Of a stretch of 64,000 bases of DNA, positions 45,888 to 55,405 are shown in pieces. Source of the stretch: Terrirubrum flagellatum (GTDB taxonomy: Bacteria > Pseudomonadota > Alphaproteobacteria > Rhizobiales > Beijerinckiaceae); the NCBI RefSeq assembly GCF_022059845.1, contig NZ_CP091851.1, positions 4,154,001 to 4,218,000 of the forward strand. The letters are read 5' to 3'. The notes below the pieces were generated by a model. The model worked only from the letters and a program-made list of their open reading frames with translations, made no database searches and was not told where the DNA came from. Each line of letters begins with the position of its first letter. The first letter of the stretch is position 1. Both the position numbers and the translations under genes were made by a program.

Positions 45888-46036
45888 CCCTCTCCCCTTG
45901 CGGGAGAGGGTGTCATCGCCGCGCGATGCGCAGCATCGTCGCGGAAGCGATGACGGGTGAGGGGGACATTTTCTGAACACCCCTCATCCGTCGCTGCGTG
46001 AAGCGCAGCGACACCTTCTCCCGCAAGGGGAGAAGG
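45888..46036. repeat. About 150-bp intergenic inverted repeat (BIME-like)
   Basis: Two similar arms face each other. The left arm opens with CCCTCTCCC (45888-45896) pairing with GGGAGAGGG (45902-45910), then TGTCATCGC and a GATGAC...GTGAGGGG end. The right arm reads, in reverse complement, CCTTCTCCCCTTGCGGGAGA and so on. Inside the right arm GTCGCTGCG and CGCAGCGAC (45990-45998 and 46004-46012) form a perfect 9-bp stem. It lies within the sugar operon between binding-protein and permease genes. Such elements stabilise upstream mRNA or attenuate reading-through. Confidence 0.72.
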
Positions 46037-46079
46037 AAGAGCGCGTTGAATAGCAGCCCGCACAACGGCCGCCTTTCAC

Positions 46080-47300
46080 TTACCCATGAAAATGCTGCTC
46101 GATCGCCTTCATCATGTCGTCAGGCGAAATTTCACCGAGCAACGCGCGCTGCATGTTCGTCGGCCACACGCGAGAGATGAAGTCAGGCGTCTTGGGATGA
46201 TCAGGCAGCGACGCCGCGATTGGAATCGAGGCCGAACTCGCTTCGACGAAGCGCTTGGGATGGCCGGTCCATTTCGCCTGTCCCGACGTCGTGATCGGCA
46301 ACTGTCCCGTGAGCTTGTTGAGCTCGATATTGTTGTCGGCGGTCGATAGGAACGAGATCCATTTGAAGGCTGTGTCCTTCACCTTGCTGGCGGCGAAGAT
46401 GGCGTTCGATTCATCGCCGAAATAGGTCCAGCCCTTGCCGTCGGCGCCTTGCGGAACCGCAACCGCCGACACCTTGTCGCCAAGCGCGCCGATCACTTCC
46501 GCGGCGGAGCCGACATGGTGGATCGCCATCGCGGTGCGGCCGGCCTTGAAGGCGTCGACGATCTGACGGAAGGAATCGGTCGGCGCCGAAGCCGGCGTCA
46601 CCTTGTCCTCACGCATCAGATTCACATACCAGCGACACGCCGCGATCGCTTTCTCGCTCACCATGCCGCCCTTGTCGAAGCTCGCGCCGCCGCCGAGCAC
46701 GAACGGCCCCCAATTGTCGAAACCGCCAGCGCCGCCGCGCATGCCGAAGCCGGCGACGTCGCCCTTGGTCAGCGCCTTCGCCGCGGCGCGGAATTCTTCA
46801 AACGTCTTCGGCGGCTGCAGGTTGGCCTGCTGGAAGAGATCGGCGCGATAATAGAGATAGATCACGACATATTGCAGCGGCAGATAATATTGCTTGCCGT
46901 CGGCGCCGCGATTGATCTTCCAGATATTGAAGGCGATGTCGGACCGGCCATCCCAGGCGTTCACCATCGCGTCGAGCGGTTCGAGCGCCCGCATCTGCTG
47001 GAAGCGCGCCGCCCATGACAGGCGCACCATGGCGCAGTCAGGCGCATTGCCGGCTACGATCGCGGCGAACAGGCGCGTCTGGTAGTCATTGCCGCCGCCC
47101 CACGGAATCGCTTCCGCCTGAATCTTGATTCCAGGATTTTCCTTCTCGAATTTCGCCACCAGTTCGGCCGGCGAATTCTGCGGATTGTCGAAATGATACC
47201 ACCAGCGCACGGTCGTTCCGCTTTGGGCGAGCGCCGGCTTTGCGAGCGTCGACAGCGCCGCCGCGGCGCCGGCCGTTTTCAGAAATTGTCTGCGTTCCAT
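46080..47300 (-). CDS. Sugar ABC transporter substrate-binding protein (Tat signal, second operon)
   Basis: 406 residues. The N-terminus MERRQFLKTAGAAAALSTLA has a twin-arginine motif and a cleavage site near AKPALA-QSG. The mature part is a family 1 solute-binding protein (TVRWWYHFDNPQNSPAELVAKFEKE, TRLFAAIVAGNAPDC). It sits 48 bp after the esterase gene and before the inverted repeat that precedes the permease genes. A binding protein usually needs more copies than its permeases, and the repeat fits that purpose. Confidence 0.92.
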   Translation of the reverse strand: MERRQFLKTAGAAAALSTLAKPALAQSGTTVRWWYHFDNPQNSPAELVAKFEKENPGIKIQAEAIPWGGGNDYQTRLFAAIVAGNAPDCAMVRLSWAARFQQMRALEPLDAMVNAWDGRSDIAFNIWKINRGADGKQYYLPLQYVVIYLYYRADLFQQANLQPPKTFEEFRAAAKALTKGDVAGFGMRGGAGGFDNWGPFVLGGGASFDKGGMVSEKAIAACRWYVNLMREDKVTPASAPTDSFRQIVDAFKAGRTAMAIHHVGSAAEVIGALGDKVSAVAVPQGADGKGWTYFGDESNAIFAASKVKDTAFKWISFLSTADNNIELNKLTGQLPITTSGQAKWTGHPKRFVEASSASIPIAASLPDHPKTPDFISRVWPTNMQRALLGEISPDDMMKAIEQHFHG

Positions 47301-47348
47301 TCTTCCCTCCCTGAACCTGATATTGCTTTTGATTGATGCGGCGGCCGC

Positions 47349-48284
47349 TCAGGCGAGCGCGTCCTGGAGATATTGTCCCGCTGCTCGCAGCGCGTCGCGC
47401 GCGGCGGGAAGTTCGCGCGCCATGCGCAAAAAGCCATGCACGACGCCGGGGAAATGATCGAAACGATGCTTGATCCCGGCGGCGGCGAGGCGACGGCTCA
47501 TGGTCAACGTGTCGTCGCAGAGCGGATCAAGCCCGGCGGCGTTGAGATAGAGCGGCGGCAGGCCTGCGAGATTGGCGCGCGAGGAAGCCGCTGTCGGATC
47601 GGGCGACGCGGCGTTCGGCCCGAGATAATTGCCCCAGTACCAGTTCATGTTGACGGTCGAGAGCAGATAGGAGCCGTCGCCGAAGGCGCGGTGGCTTTCA
47701 GATGTCGCAAGCGGCTCGTAGCAGCCATAGAACAGCGCGGCCGTGCGCGGGAGCTTCTCCTTGCGATCGCGACGCGCGAGGAGCGTGGCGAGCGCAAGAT
47801 TGGCGCCGGCGGAATCACCGGCGAGCGCGATGCGGCTCGCGTCGATTTCCGCGCCCAGCCCGCCTTTCTCGACAAAGGAAAGCGCGGCGAGAATATCGTC
47901 CATCGGCGCGGGGAATGGATGCTCCGGCGCGAGCCGATAATCGACGCCGAGCACGGCGCAGCCCGATTCGATCGCCAGCCAGCGCATCGCGCCGTCATGG
48001 GTCTCGATATTGCCGAAGGTCCAGCCGCCGCCATGAACGAAGATGATCACGGGCAAAACGCCTGACGCAGGGCGATAGAGGCGCGCCGGAATCGCCTGCG
48101 GCGCAGCGGAAATCTGAAGGTCGGAAATCGTCTGCACGTCGGGGCGGCCGACATTCCAGGGCGCGGCGTTGCGATCGAACAGGGCGCGGGCGTCCGCCAT
48201 GGTCATCGAACGATAGTCGACCGGCGGCGCAGCGCGCGCGGCGTCGAGGATCGGCTGCATCGCCGGATCGATGTAAGGCGTCAC
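47349..48284 (-). CDS. HSL-family alpha/beta hydrolase (esterase)
   Basis: 311 residues. The hormone-sensitive-lipase hallmarks are HGGGWTFG (84-91, oxyanion hole) and GDSAGAN with the nucleophile Ser158; Asp and His of the triad are likely in GLDPLCDD and PGVVHGFL. No signal peptide, so it acts in the cytoplasm, perhaps removing acyl groups from imported sugar derivatives. Its start overlaps the GntR gene by 4 bp. Confidence 0.9.
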   Translation of the reverse strand: MTPYIDPAMQPILDAARAAPPVDYRSMTMADARALFDRNAAPWNVGRPDVQTISDLQISAAPQAIPARLYRPASGVLPVIIFVHGGGWTFGNIETHDGAMRWLAIESGCAVLGVDYRLAPEHPFPAPMDDILAALSFVEKGGLGAEIDASRIALAGDSAGANLALATLLARRDRKEKLPRTAALFYGCYEPLATSESHRAFGDGSYLLSTVNMNWYWGNYLGPNAASPDPTAASSRANLAGLPPLYLNAAGLDPLCDDTLTMSRRLAAAGIKHRFDHFPGVVHGFLRMARELPAARDALRAAGQYLQDALA

Positions 48285-48913
48285 GAAGCGATTCTTTCCG
48301 ATGAGACTTCGACGATGGTGTCGATATGCTGCGCGAGCGCTTCGGCGAGGCCTTCGCCATCGCCCGCCGCCAGTTTTTCAGTGATGATGCGATGGCGCGC
48401 GGCCGTCTGCGTGAGCGGCCGGCGATGGCGCGGCTCCCACAATTTCTGCCGATGCGAATGCAGCGTGCACCGCTTCAATATCTGTTCGAGCGCGCGCAGG
48501 CCGGCCAATCGAAAAATGGTCGCGTGATATTCGGTGTCGAGTTCGATCAGGCGATATTCGTCGCCGGCGCGTGCGGCTTGATCCATCTCGCCCTGCAGCG
48601 TCTCAAGCGCCTCGATGGCCTCCGGCGTCACCGCCTTGGCGGCGCGCAAGGCGCCGCGCGTCTCCAGTCGTTTGCGCACCGCGACGATCTCGTCGGCCTC
48701 TTCCGGGTCGAGCGGCGTGATGGTGGTGCCGCGATGGCCGGCGCGGATGACGAGACCGTCCTCCTGCAGGCGCAGAAGCGCCTCGCGGACGGCGCCCTGG
48801 CTGCAGCCAAGACTCTCCGCCAGCCCCAACTCGGTGATCCGATCGCCGGGCTTCAACTCGTTCAAGACAATCCGGCGCTTCAGCGTCGCGTAGGTCGCGT
48901 CGCGTGCGTTCAC
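48281..48913 (-). CDS. GntR-family regulator with FCD domain
   Basis: 210 residues. The N-terminal winged helix (ATYATLKRRIVLNELKPGDRITELGLAESLGCSQGAVREALLRLQEDGLV) is followed by an all-alpha FCD ligand domain with metal/ligand histidines (EYHATIFRLAG, TLHSHR). The GTG at 48913 is chosen because GGGAGG lies just before it; a frame to 48970 runs through the palindrome. It is the first gene of the second sugar operon, coupled to the esterase gene, and should control the operon in response to a sugar acid or related compound. Confidence 0.9.
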   Translation of the reverse strand: MNARDATYATLKRRIVLNELKPGDRITELGLAESLGCSQGAVREALLRLQEDGLVIRAGHRGTTITPLDPEEADEIVAVRKRLETRGALRAAKAVTPEAIEALETLQGEMDQAARAGDEYRLIELDTEYHATIFRLAGLRALEQILKRCTLHSHRQKLWEPRHRRPLTQTAARHRIITEKLAAGDGEGLAEALAQHIDTIVEVSSERIAS

Positions 48914-48930
48914 CGCATCCTCCCGTTCTT

Positions 48931-48950
48931 CATTATCAATATTGATAATG
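48931..48950. promoter_or_regulatory. Perfect 20-bp palindrome, probable GntR operator
   Basis: CATTATCAATATTGATAATG is self-complementary over all 20 bases and starts 17 bp upstream of the GntR start codon, in an AT-rich island within GC-rich DNA. Position and symmetry fit an autoregulatory operator that would also control the operon. Confidence 0.68.
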
Positions 48951-49009
48951 CCGACCGGCGCCGGGCGCAAGGAGATTCGCAGACGGCTGAAAAAGCGCCG
49001 GCCGTTTGG

Positions 49010-49903
49010 CTAGGCGGCGTCTGCTACCCTCATCGTCACCGCATGGCGCGCCTTGCCGCCCGGCGCCAGCGAGCGACCGGAGGCGCGCTGCGACAACTCA
49101 CCTGAAAAGCCGTCGAGATCGGCATGGCCGGTCCAGCACTCCATGGAGAGGAACGGCGCGCCGGGCTTGGTCCAGAGCGCGAGATGGGGGAAATCCTCCA
49201 TCTCCATGGCGACGGCCGCGCCGCGCGGCGAGCGGAATTTCAGGACCTTGCTGCGCGCATCAAAGAAGCACAGCGCATCATGCGCAAAGAGATCATGCGC
49301 AAGCGGCAGCACAGTCCCTTTCAGCGGAACCGGTCGCTGGCCGGCGCCGATGAGCCCATCCCTGGTGATATCAGAAACCGAGGCTTTTTCCTCTCGCTCG
49401 AATTCGACGCTGTGGCCGCCGCCATCACCACCATCGAACGGCCAGGGAAAGGCGGGATGGAAACCGAGCGAGTAAGGCATCGCGGCCTCGCCCGCATTTC
49501 CGATCTCGAAAGCGAGCGACAGCGTTTTCGGCGTCAGCGTCGCCACGACGTCGAATGTAAAATCGAAGGGGTAATGCGTGCGGCTGTTCTCGTTCGCAGT
49601 CAGCCTGAGACGCGCGCGATCGGGCCGCGCTTCGACAACCGAGAACTGGCTGTCGCGGGCGAAGCCATGGCGCGGCATGGGGTAAGATTGGCCGCCGACG
49701 CGCACCTTGCCGCCGGCCGACGCGCCAACAACGGGAAAGAGGATTGGCGCGCACCGATCCCACCACGCCGGATCGCCGCTCCAGAGATAGTCGCGATCGC
49801 CGATGCGCCAGACGAGCGGTTCGGCGCCGCGCAGAGAGAGCAACGCGGTCGCGTCGCCGCTGGCAAGCCGAACCACATTTTCAGAAGCAACGCGCGCATA
49901 CAT
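49010..49903 (-). CDS. Aldose 1-epimerase family protein
   Basis: 297 residues of the mutarotase-like fold: ILFPVVGASAGGKVRVGGQSYPMPRHGFARDSQF (catalytic-region His in HGFARD), YSLGFHPAFPWPF with the second conserved His, and ARHAVTMRV at the end. It interconverts anomers of a sugar. GGAG precedes the ATG at 49903; the frame reaches 49939. It lies 72 bp after the peptide ATPase gene and just before the divergence-free gap to the GntR operon, so which operon it belongs to is unclear. Confidence 0.85.
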   Translation of the reverse strand: MYARVASENVVRLASGDATALLSLRGAEPLVWRIGDRDYLWSGDPAWWDRCAPILFPVVGASAGGKVRVGGQSYPMPRHGFARDSQFSVVEARPDRARLRLTANENSRTHYPFDFTFDVVATLTPKTLSLAFEIGNAGEAAMPYSLGFHPAFPWPFDGGDGGGHSVEFEREEKASVSDITRDGLIGAGQRPVPLKGTVLPLAHDLFAHDALCFFDARSKVLKFRSPRGAAVAMEMEDFPHLALWTKPGAPFLSMECWTGHADLDGFSGELSQRASGRSLAPGGKARHAVTMRVADAA

Positions 49904-49975
49904 ATCGGGAGCTCCATTTCGTCCGCGCAGGTCTATCAAGGCGCCGCGCGCCGCGACAGGCCTCGCCGCGGCGCG

Positions 49976-50803
49976 TCAATTTTGAGCGACCGCTGTCTCG
50001 CGCCACAGCGATCGCGACGGGTCAGGGCTTGGCATGGCCGCGATCAGCGTGCGCGCATAATCACTCTGCGGCTGCTCGAAGATCGCTTCGGTCTCGTTCT
50101 CCTCGACGAGGGTTCCGCGATAGAGCAGCGCGACGCGATCGCAGACATGGCGGATGACGCCGAGATCATGGCTGACGAAGAGATAGGTCAGCTTCAGCCG
50201 CTGCTGCAGATCGTGCAGGAGATTGAGCACCTGCGCCTGCACTGACACATCGAGCGCCGATGTCGGCTCGTCGAGAATGAGGAATTCCGGCTCCAGCGCG
50301 AGCGCCCGCGCAATGCCGATGCGCTGGCGCTGGCCGCCGGAGAATTCGTGGGGATAGCGATAGAGATGCTCGCGCCGCAGGCCGACAAGCGAGAGAAGTT
50401 CGGCGACGCGATCGGTGCGCTGGCGCGCGCTCTTGCCGACGATGTCGTGATGGATCTCCAGCGGCTCGGCGATGATGTCGCGCACCGTGAGGCGCGGATT
50501 GAGCGAGGCGTAGGGGTCCTGGAAGACGATCTGGATCTTCGCGCGCAAGGCGCGCAGCGTGCGCGGCGAGAGCGTCGCGAGGTCCTGCCCGTCATAGGAG
50601 ATGCGGCCCGACGTGATCTCGTCGAGACGCAGAATGCAGCGCGTCAGCGTCGTCTTGCCTGATCCGGATTCGCCGACAAGGCCGAAGCTCTCGCCGCGAT
50701 TGACCTTGATCGTCACATCCTTCAGCGCCGTGAATTCGACCGGCTTCGCGAAGGGCCGGCGCGTCGCATAGATTTTGGTGACGTGATCGACGTCGAGGAT
50801 CAT
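49976..50803 (-). CDS. Dipeptide-type ABC transporter ATPase, DppF/OppF type
   Basis: 275 residues with Walker [16 protein letters not shown], signature [16 protein letters not shown], Walker [17 protein letters not shown] and switch region [16 protein letters not shown]. The start at 50803 overlaps the other ATPase gene by 4 bp. Unlike most of its group it lacks a long Cys-containing C-terminal extension, ending soon after [12 protein letters not shown]. It powers the transporter together with the DppD-type ATPase. Confidence 0.92.
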   Translation of the reverse strand: MILDVDHVTKIYATRRPFAKPVEFTALKDVTIKVNRGESFGLVGESGSGKTTLTRCILRLDEITSGRISYDGQDLATLSPRTLRALRAKIQIVFQDPYASLNPRLTVRDIIAEPLEIHHDIVGKSARQRTDRVAELLSLVGLRREHLYRYPHEFSGGQRQRIGIARALALEPEFLILDEPTSALDVSVQAQVLNLLHDLQQRLKLTYLFVSHDLGVIRHVCDRVALLYRGTLVEENETEAIFEQPQSDYARTLIAAMPSPDPSRSLWRETAVAQN

Positions 50804-51831
50804 TCCGCCGCCCTCGCCGTCTCCTCGTAGAGCGTGCAGGCGACGCTCTGACGCGCGCCAACCTCGATCATCGGCGGAAAACGCTGTTCGCAGCGCGGCG
50901 CGGCCTGAGCGCATCGCGGCGCAAAGCGGCAGCCGTGCGGCGGCCGCAGAAGATTGGGCACGGAGCCGCCAAGCGCTGCGAGCGCGCCGCGTTTCATCTT
51001 CGCGCCGGGCACGGCGGCGAGCAGCGCGCGCGTGTAGGGATGGCGCGGCTGCGACAGAACCGCGTCGACGCTCCCCTGCTCGATGATGTTGCCGGCGTAC
51101 ATCACGGCGACATGGCTGCAGAGCTGCGCTACGACGCCGAGATTATGCGTGATCAGGATCACCGCGAGATTATGCCTGCGCACGAGATCGTAGAAGATGC
51201 GCAGCACCTGCGCCTGCACCGACACGTCGAGCGCCGTCGTCGGCTCATCCGCGATGAGAAGATCAGGCCGGCCGATCAAAGCGAGCGCGATCAGCACGCG
51301 CTGGCGCATGCCGCCGGAGAATTCGTGGGGATAGGAGTCGAGCCGGTTCGCCGCGTCGGGAATGCCGACGCTGTCGAGCAGCTCCGCCGCCAGCTTGCGC
51401 GCGGCGGCGCGTCGCCTGGCGCCTGACGCGGATTTGTCGAGACCGAGGATCGACGGGTCTTCTTCAGCGGCGTGCAGCGCGACATCGATCATCTGCTCGC
51501 CGATACGGAAGGACGGATTGAGATTCGTCGTCGGGTCCTGGAAGATCATGCCGATACGACGGCCGCGCAGCTTGCGCATTTCTTCTTCCGACGCCGCAAG
51601 CACATCCTTGCCCTCGAACAGGATGCGGCCCTTCATGTAGCGGGCCGGCGGCGCCGACACGAGGCGCGAGATCGACAGGCCGGTCAGCGATTTTCCGCAG
51701 CCGGTCTCACCGACGACGCCCCAGATCTGGCCGCGTTCGACAGTCAAATCAACGCCGTTGAGAACATGCGCCTCACCCTCGAAACTCTTCATCCCGAGAT
51801 GGAGATCGCGGATTTCGAGAAGCGCCGTCAT
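50800..51831 (-). CDS. Dipeptide-type ABC transporter ATPase, DppD/OppD type
   Basis: 343 residues: Walker [16 protein letters not shown], signature [16 protein letters not shown], Walker [15 protein letters not shown]. The C-terminal oligopeptide extension is present ([25 protein letters not shown]), with the four Cys that bind an iron-sulfur cluster in several relatives. It starts 4 bp after the permease stop codon. Pairs with the next ATPase. Confidence 0.93.
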   Translation of the reverse strand: MTALLEIRDLHLGMKSFEGEAHVLNGVDLTVERGQIWGVVGETGCGKSLTGLSISRLVSAPPARYMKGRILFEGKDVLAASEEEMRKLRGRRIGMIFQDPTTNLNPSFRIGEQMIDVALHAAEEDPSILGLDKSASGARRRAAARKLAAELLDSVGIPDAANRLDSYPHEFSGGMRQRVLIALALIGRPDLLIADEPTTALDVSVQAQVLRIFYDLVRRHNLAVILITHNLGVVAQLCSHVAVMYAGNIIEQGSVDAVLSQPRHPYTRALLAAVPGAKMKRGALAALGGSVPNLLRPPHGCRFAPRCAQAAPRCEQRFPPMIEVGARQSVACTLYEETARAAE

Positions 51832-51835
51832 TGCG

Positions 51836-52726
51836 TCAACGCCGGGCCTTTGGGTCGAACACGTCGCGCAGACCGTCGCCCAGAAGATTGAATCCGAAGA
51901 CGGCGATGAAGATGGCGAGGCCGGGGAAAATCGCCGTCCACCACTGATCCGGCATGTAGCCGCGCGCGTTCGAGAGCATCAGCCCCCATTCCGGCGTCGG
52001 CGGCTTCACGCCGATGCCGATGAAGCCGAGCGACGCGACCGTGAGAATCGCAAAGCCCATATCGAGCGACATCTTCACGATCACGGGCGTCATCACATTC
52101 GGCAGGATGTGACGCAGCAGAATGCGGCCGGCGCCGGCGCCAAGCGCGCGCGCCGCGGTGACGAACATCTCCTCCTTGCGCGCGATCACTTCGCCGCGCA
52201 CGAGGCGCGCGAAGCCGGGCCACCAGGAGAGCGAGATCGCAATCACCATGTTGAGCACGCCCGGCCCGAGCGAGGCCGCCACCGCCATGGCGAGAATGAG
52301 GCTCGGCAGCGTCAGCATGAGATCGGTGAAGCGCATGAGGGCTTCATCGATCCAGCCGCCGAAATAGCCTGCGATCGAGCCGACTGCCGCGCCGACAAGC
52401 GCGCCGATCGTCACCACCGCGAGCCCCGCGAACAGCGACACGCGCGATCCCGCGATCACAAGCGACAGCACGTCCTGGCCGACCTCGTTCGTGCCGAACC
52501 AGTTCGCGAGCGACGGCGGACGGAAGCGCGCCGCGGTGTCGACCGCGCCAGCGACCTGATCGGGACGCGGAACGATCCAGGGCGACAGGATCGCCATCAG
52601 GATCAACGCCGCGACAAGAGCGAGACCGACGATGGACAGCGCGCTCTGGCCAAAGCGATAGAACGCGCGGCGCCACATCTCCTGGCGCGCGGACATCGCA
52701 GGCGCGGCTGTTACAGCCGTCGTCAT
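51836..52726 (-). CDS. Dipeptide-type ABC transporter permease, DppC type
   Basis: 296 residues. It opens with an amphipathic stretch and a first helix (FGQSALSIVGLALVAALILMAILSPWIVP), then a periplasmic loop with HPF-like residues replaced by FGTNEVGQDVLS, typical of DppC. The coupling segment is AARALGAGAGRILLRHILP and the end has GIGVKPPTPEWGLML. The start at 52726 overlaps the DppB-type gene by 4 bp; the longer frame is its shadow. Confidence 0.92.
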   Translation of the reverse strand: MTTAVTAAPAMSARQEMWRRAFYRFGQSALSIVGLALVAALILMAILSPWIVPRPDQVAGAVDTAARFRPPSLANWFGTNEVGQDVLSLVIAGSRVSLFAGLAVVTIGALVGAAVGSIAGYFGGWIDEALMRFTDLMLTLPSLILAMAVAASLGPGVLNMVIAISLSWWPGFARLVRGEVIARKEEMFVTAARALGAGAGRILLRHILPNVMTPVIVKMSLDMGFAILTVASLGFIGIGVKPPTPEWGLMLSNARGYMPDQWWTAIFPGLAIFIAVFGFNLLGDGLRDVFDPKARR

Positions 52727-53730
52727 GCGAGCCGAACCTTCGGATTGATCACGCCATAGAGCAGATCGACAATCAGATTGACCGCGACGAACATCATGCC
52801 GATGCAGAGCGTGACGCCGATTACGGGCATGAAGTCCTGCGTCAGGATCGACTTCGTGGCGTAGAGGCCGATGCCTGGCCAATCGAACACCGTCTCGACA
52901 AGCACAGTGCCGCCGAGCAGCCAGCCGAAATAGAGGCCGATGGTGGTCAGCGTCGCAGACGCCGCGTTGCGCAGCACATATTTCCAGATGATCAGGCGCG
53001 GCGAGAGGCCAAGCGCGCGCTCGGTCAAGACATAATCCTGCTGCAGCACCTCGATTGTCGAAGCCCGCATCATGCGCGTGATGGCCGCGAGCGGCGACAG
53101 CGACATGGCGAAGGCGGGCAAGGCGAGATGCATCAGCGAGAGCGACAGCGCGTTCCAGTCGCCGGCCGCAATCGAGTCGATCGTAAGAAAGCCTGTCAGA
53201 AGAGGCGGCGGCTCCTCGATCAGTGGGAAGCGGCCCGACAAGGGCAGCCATCCCAGCCACATCGCAAACAGCAATTGCAGCAGCAGCCCGAGGAAAAATC
53301 GCGGCATCGAGATCGCGCCGAGCGCGACTGTGCGCGAGACATAGTCGGGCCATCGGTCGCGATAGACCGCCGACGCCAACCCCACCGGAATGCCAAGCGC
53401 GACCGCGATAACCATCGCGGCGAAGACGAGTTCAAGCGTCGCCGGCAGGAACGCCCGGAGATCTTCGGCCACCGGCCGCCGCGTGAAGATCGAGACGCCC
53501 CAGTCGCCTCTCAACAGGCCCGTGGCGTAACTCCAGTATTGCGCAGCCAGAGGCCGATCGAGGCCATATTCGCGCGCATAGGCCGCAAGTTCTTCCTTCG
53601 TCGCGTTGGGGCCTGCGGCGAGGCCAACAGGGTCGCCCGGCAAAAGCCGGACGATCGCGAAGACAAGAATGGACAGCCCGATGAAGACGGGAATGACGAG
53701 AACGATGCGGCGCAGCGCGTAGCCGAGCAA
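52723..53730 (-). CDS. Dipeptide-type ABC transporter permease, DppB type
   Basis: 335 residues, six membrane helices: LRRIVLVIPVFIGLSILVFAIVRLLPGDP at the start is diagnostic of DppB/OppB, as are GLDRPLAAQYW and the coupling segment RALGLSPRLIIWKYVLRNA. It follows the binding-protein gene by 22 bp. Forms the channel with the DppC-type protein. Confidence 0.93.
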   Translation of the reverse strand: MLGYALRRIVLVIPVFIGLSILVFAIVRLLPGDPVGLAAGPNATKEELAAYAREYGLDRPLAAQYWSYATGLLRGDWGVSIFTRRPVAEDLRAFLPATLELVFAAMVIAVALGIPVGLASAVYRDRWPDYVSRTVALGAISMPRFFLGLLLQLLFAMWLGWLPLSGRFPLIEEPPPLLTGFLTIDSIAAGDWNALSLSLMHLALPAFAMSLSPLAAITRMMRASTIEVLQQDYVLTERALGLSPRLIIWKYVLRNAASATLTTIGLYFGWLLGGTVLVETVFDWPGIGLYATKSILTQDFMPVIGVTLCIGMMFVAVNLIVDLLYGVINPKVRLA

Positions 53731-53752
53731 AATTGTCCCCGTCAGCCTAGCG

Positions 53753-55309
53753 TTACTTCAGCGACAGCGGCGCGAGCTCGATCGCGTTCGAGGCGACGGG
53801 CACGAACTTCCAGTTCTGCACGCCATCGCGGAACGCCAGCTTGCGCTTCTCCAGCACGCCGAAAATATCAGCAGCGTCATCGACGACCTGTTTCTGGAAT
53901 TCGAGATAAAGCGCCTTGCGCTTGTCCTCGTTCACTTCGGCGCGCGCATCTTCGATCAGCTTGTCCACCTTGGCGGTGTGATAGACCATGTTCTGCCAAG
54001 AGCCGTTATTCGCCGAATGGTATGCGGCGTAGGCGATATTGTCGGGGTCGCCGTAATTCGCGGTCTGATAGACCGGCATCAGATCGGGAGCGGTCTGCGG
54101 CGAGCGGCAGCGCGCCACCATGTCGGTCCAGAGCGTTGGCTTGATTTCGAGATCGATATTCAGCTTCTTCAGGCTGTCGAGCATGACGAGCGCCCAGCGG
54201 CGCTGCTGCTCGAGGCCGGTGACATGCACCATTTCGAGCTTGATGCCGCCAGTCGGGCTCTTGCTCTTCGCCAGATATTCCTTCGCCTTGGCGAGGTCGG
54301 TGCGCGGCACCGCAAGCTTCGGATCATGGCCGAAGATGCCGGTCGGCAGCGGGCCGATCATCAGGTCGGCGTAGCCGGCCGTGTCGAGCATCGCCTGATA
54401 GTCGAAGGCCCAGGAAATCGCGCGACGCAAATTCACATCGGCGAGCGGACCGTTCTCGGTGTTCATCTTGATCGAGAAGGTGCGGAATTCCGGCTCGATG
54501 ACGGAGACGACGCCGGGCTTGTCCTTCAGCGCGTCCATGTCTTCCGACGTCAGATCAAGCGCCACATGCGCCTCGCCGCGCTGAAGCATCAGCCGCTGCG
54601 TCGCGGTTTCGCGAACGATGCGCATGATGGCGCCGGAGAGATTGCCGCCGCCAGGATTCCAAGCGTCTGCGACGCGCTCGAACTCGTATAGGCTGCCGGG
54701 CTCGGCGCGCTTGACGCGGAAGGCGCCGGAGCCGGCGATGTTGGCGCGCAGATAATTCTGCGCGTCGTCGGTTCCCTTGTTCGCCTCGATCACCTTGGGA
54801 TTGGCGATCCATTGCCAGACGAGCACCTGCAGGAAGGCGACGAACGGCTTCGTCAGCTTGATCCTGACCGTGCCCTTGTCGATGACCTGCACGCTGTCGG
54901 GGCCAAGCACGCCCGACACCATCCAGGAATTGCCCTTCTTCAGGCGCAGAATGCGATCGAAATTGTATTTCACCGCATCGGCGTCAACAGGCGTTCCATC
55001 ATGGAATTTCGCCTTGGGATCGAGCTTGAACACATATTCCATGCCGTCAGGCGACACGGTCCAGGACGCGGCGAGATGCGGCACCGGCTTCGGCGGATTG
55101 CCTTCGATGCGCACGAGGCTGTCATAGGTGTTCCGCATCATCAGGATCGGCGTGTAGCCGGTCGTGACATGCGGATCGAAGTTCGGAATGTCCTGCCCCG
55201 ACGCCATGATCAGGACTTTGCGCGCCTGCGCGAAAGAAATGTCGGCGAACGGCGCCATGGACGCCGCAGCGGCCGCGCCGGCCATCAGCGAACGACGTGT
55301 GAAACTCAT
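53753..55309 (-). CDS. Dipeptide-type ABC transporter substrate-binding protein (Tat signal)
   Basis: 518 residues, family 5 solute-binding protein. The N-terminus MSFTRRSLMAGAAAAASMAP carries a twin-arginine motif and ends near ISFAQA. The mature part has IPNFDPHVTTGYTPILMMRN and YVFKLDPKAKFHDGTPVDADAVKYNFDRI, the family signature. GGGAG lies before the ATG at 55309. The gene is 96 bp downstream of the hydantoinase fusion and likely co-transcribed, suggesting it imports an amide or lactam substrate for that enzyme, not simply a dipeptide. Confidence 0.92.
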   Translation of the reverse strand: MSFTRRSLMAGAAAAASMAPFADISFAQARKVLIMASGQDIPNFDPHVTTGYTPILMMRNTYDSLVRIEGNPPKPVPHLAASWTVSPDGMEYVFKLDPKAKFHDGTPVDADAVKYNFDRILRLKKGNSWMVSGVLGPDSVQVIDKGTVRIKLTKPFVAFLQVLVWQWIANPKVIEANKGTDDAQNYLRANIAGSGAFRVKRAEPGSLYEFERVADAWNPGGGNLSGAIMRIVRETATQRLMLQRGEAHVALDLTSEDMDALKDKPGVVSVIEPEFRTFSIKMNTENGPLADVNLRRAISWAFDYQAMLDTAGYADLMIGPLPTGIFGHDPKLAVPRTDLAKAKEYLAKSKSPTGGIKLEMVHVTGLEQQRRWALVMLDSLKKLNIDLEIKPTLWTDMVARCRSPQTAPDLMPVYQTANYGDPDNIAYAAYHSANNGSWQNMVYHTAKVDKLIEDARAEVNEDKRKALYLEFQKQVVDDAADIFGVLEKRKLAFRDGVQNWKFVPVASNAIELAPLSLK

Positions 55310-55405
55310 GATGCTCCCCTCACTCCAATCCTGCGCCAATTCCCCTTAGGCCCTGCGGCGCGTCAGTGCGCCGTAGGCGCCTTCTCCAGCACGAGCAATT
55401 CGAGC

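Noticed and set aside
45888-46036. CRISPR-like repeats
   Set aside because: Only two facing arms with internal hairpins; no regular direct repeats or spacers and no cas genes in the window.
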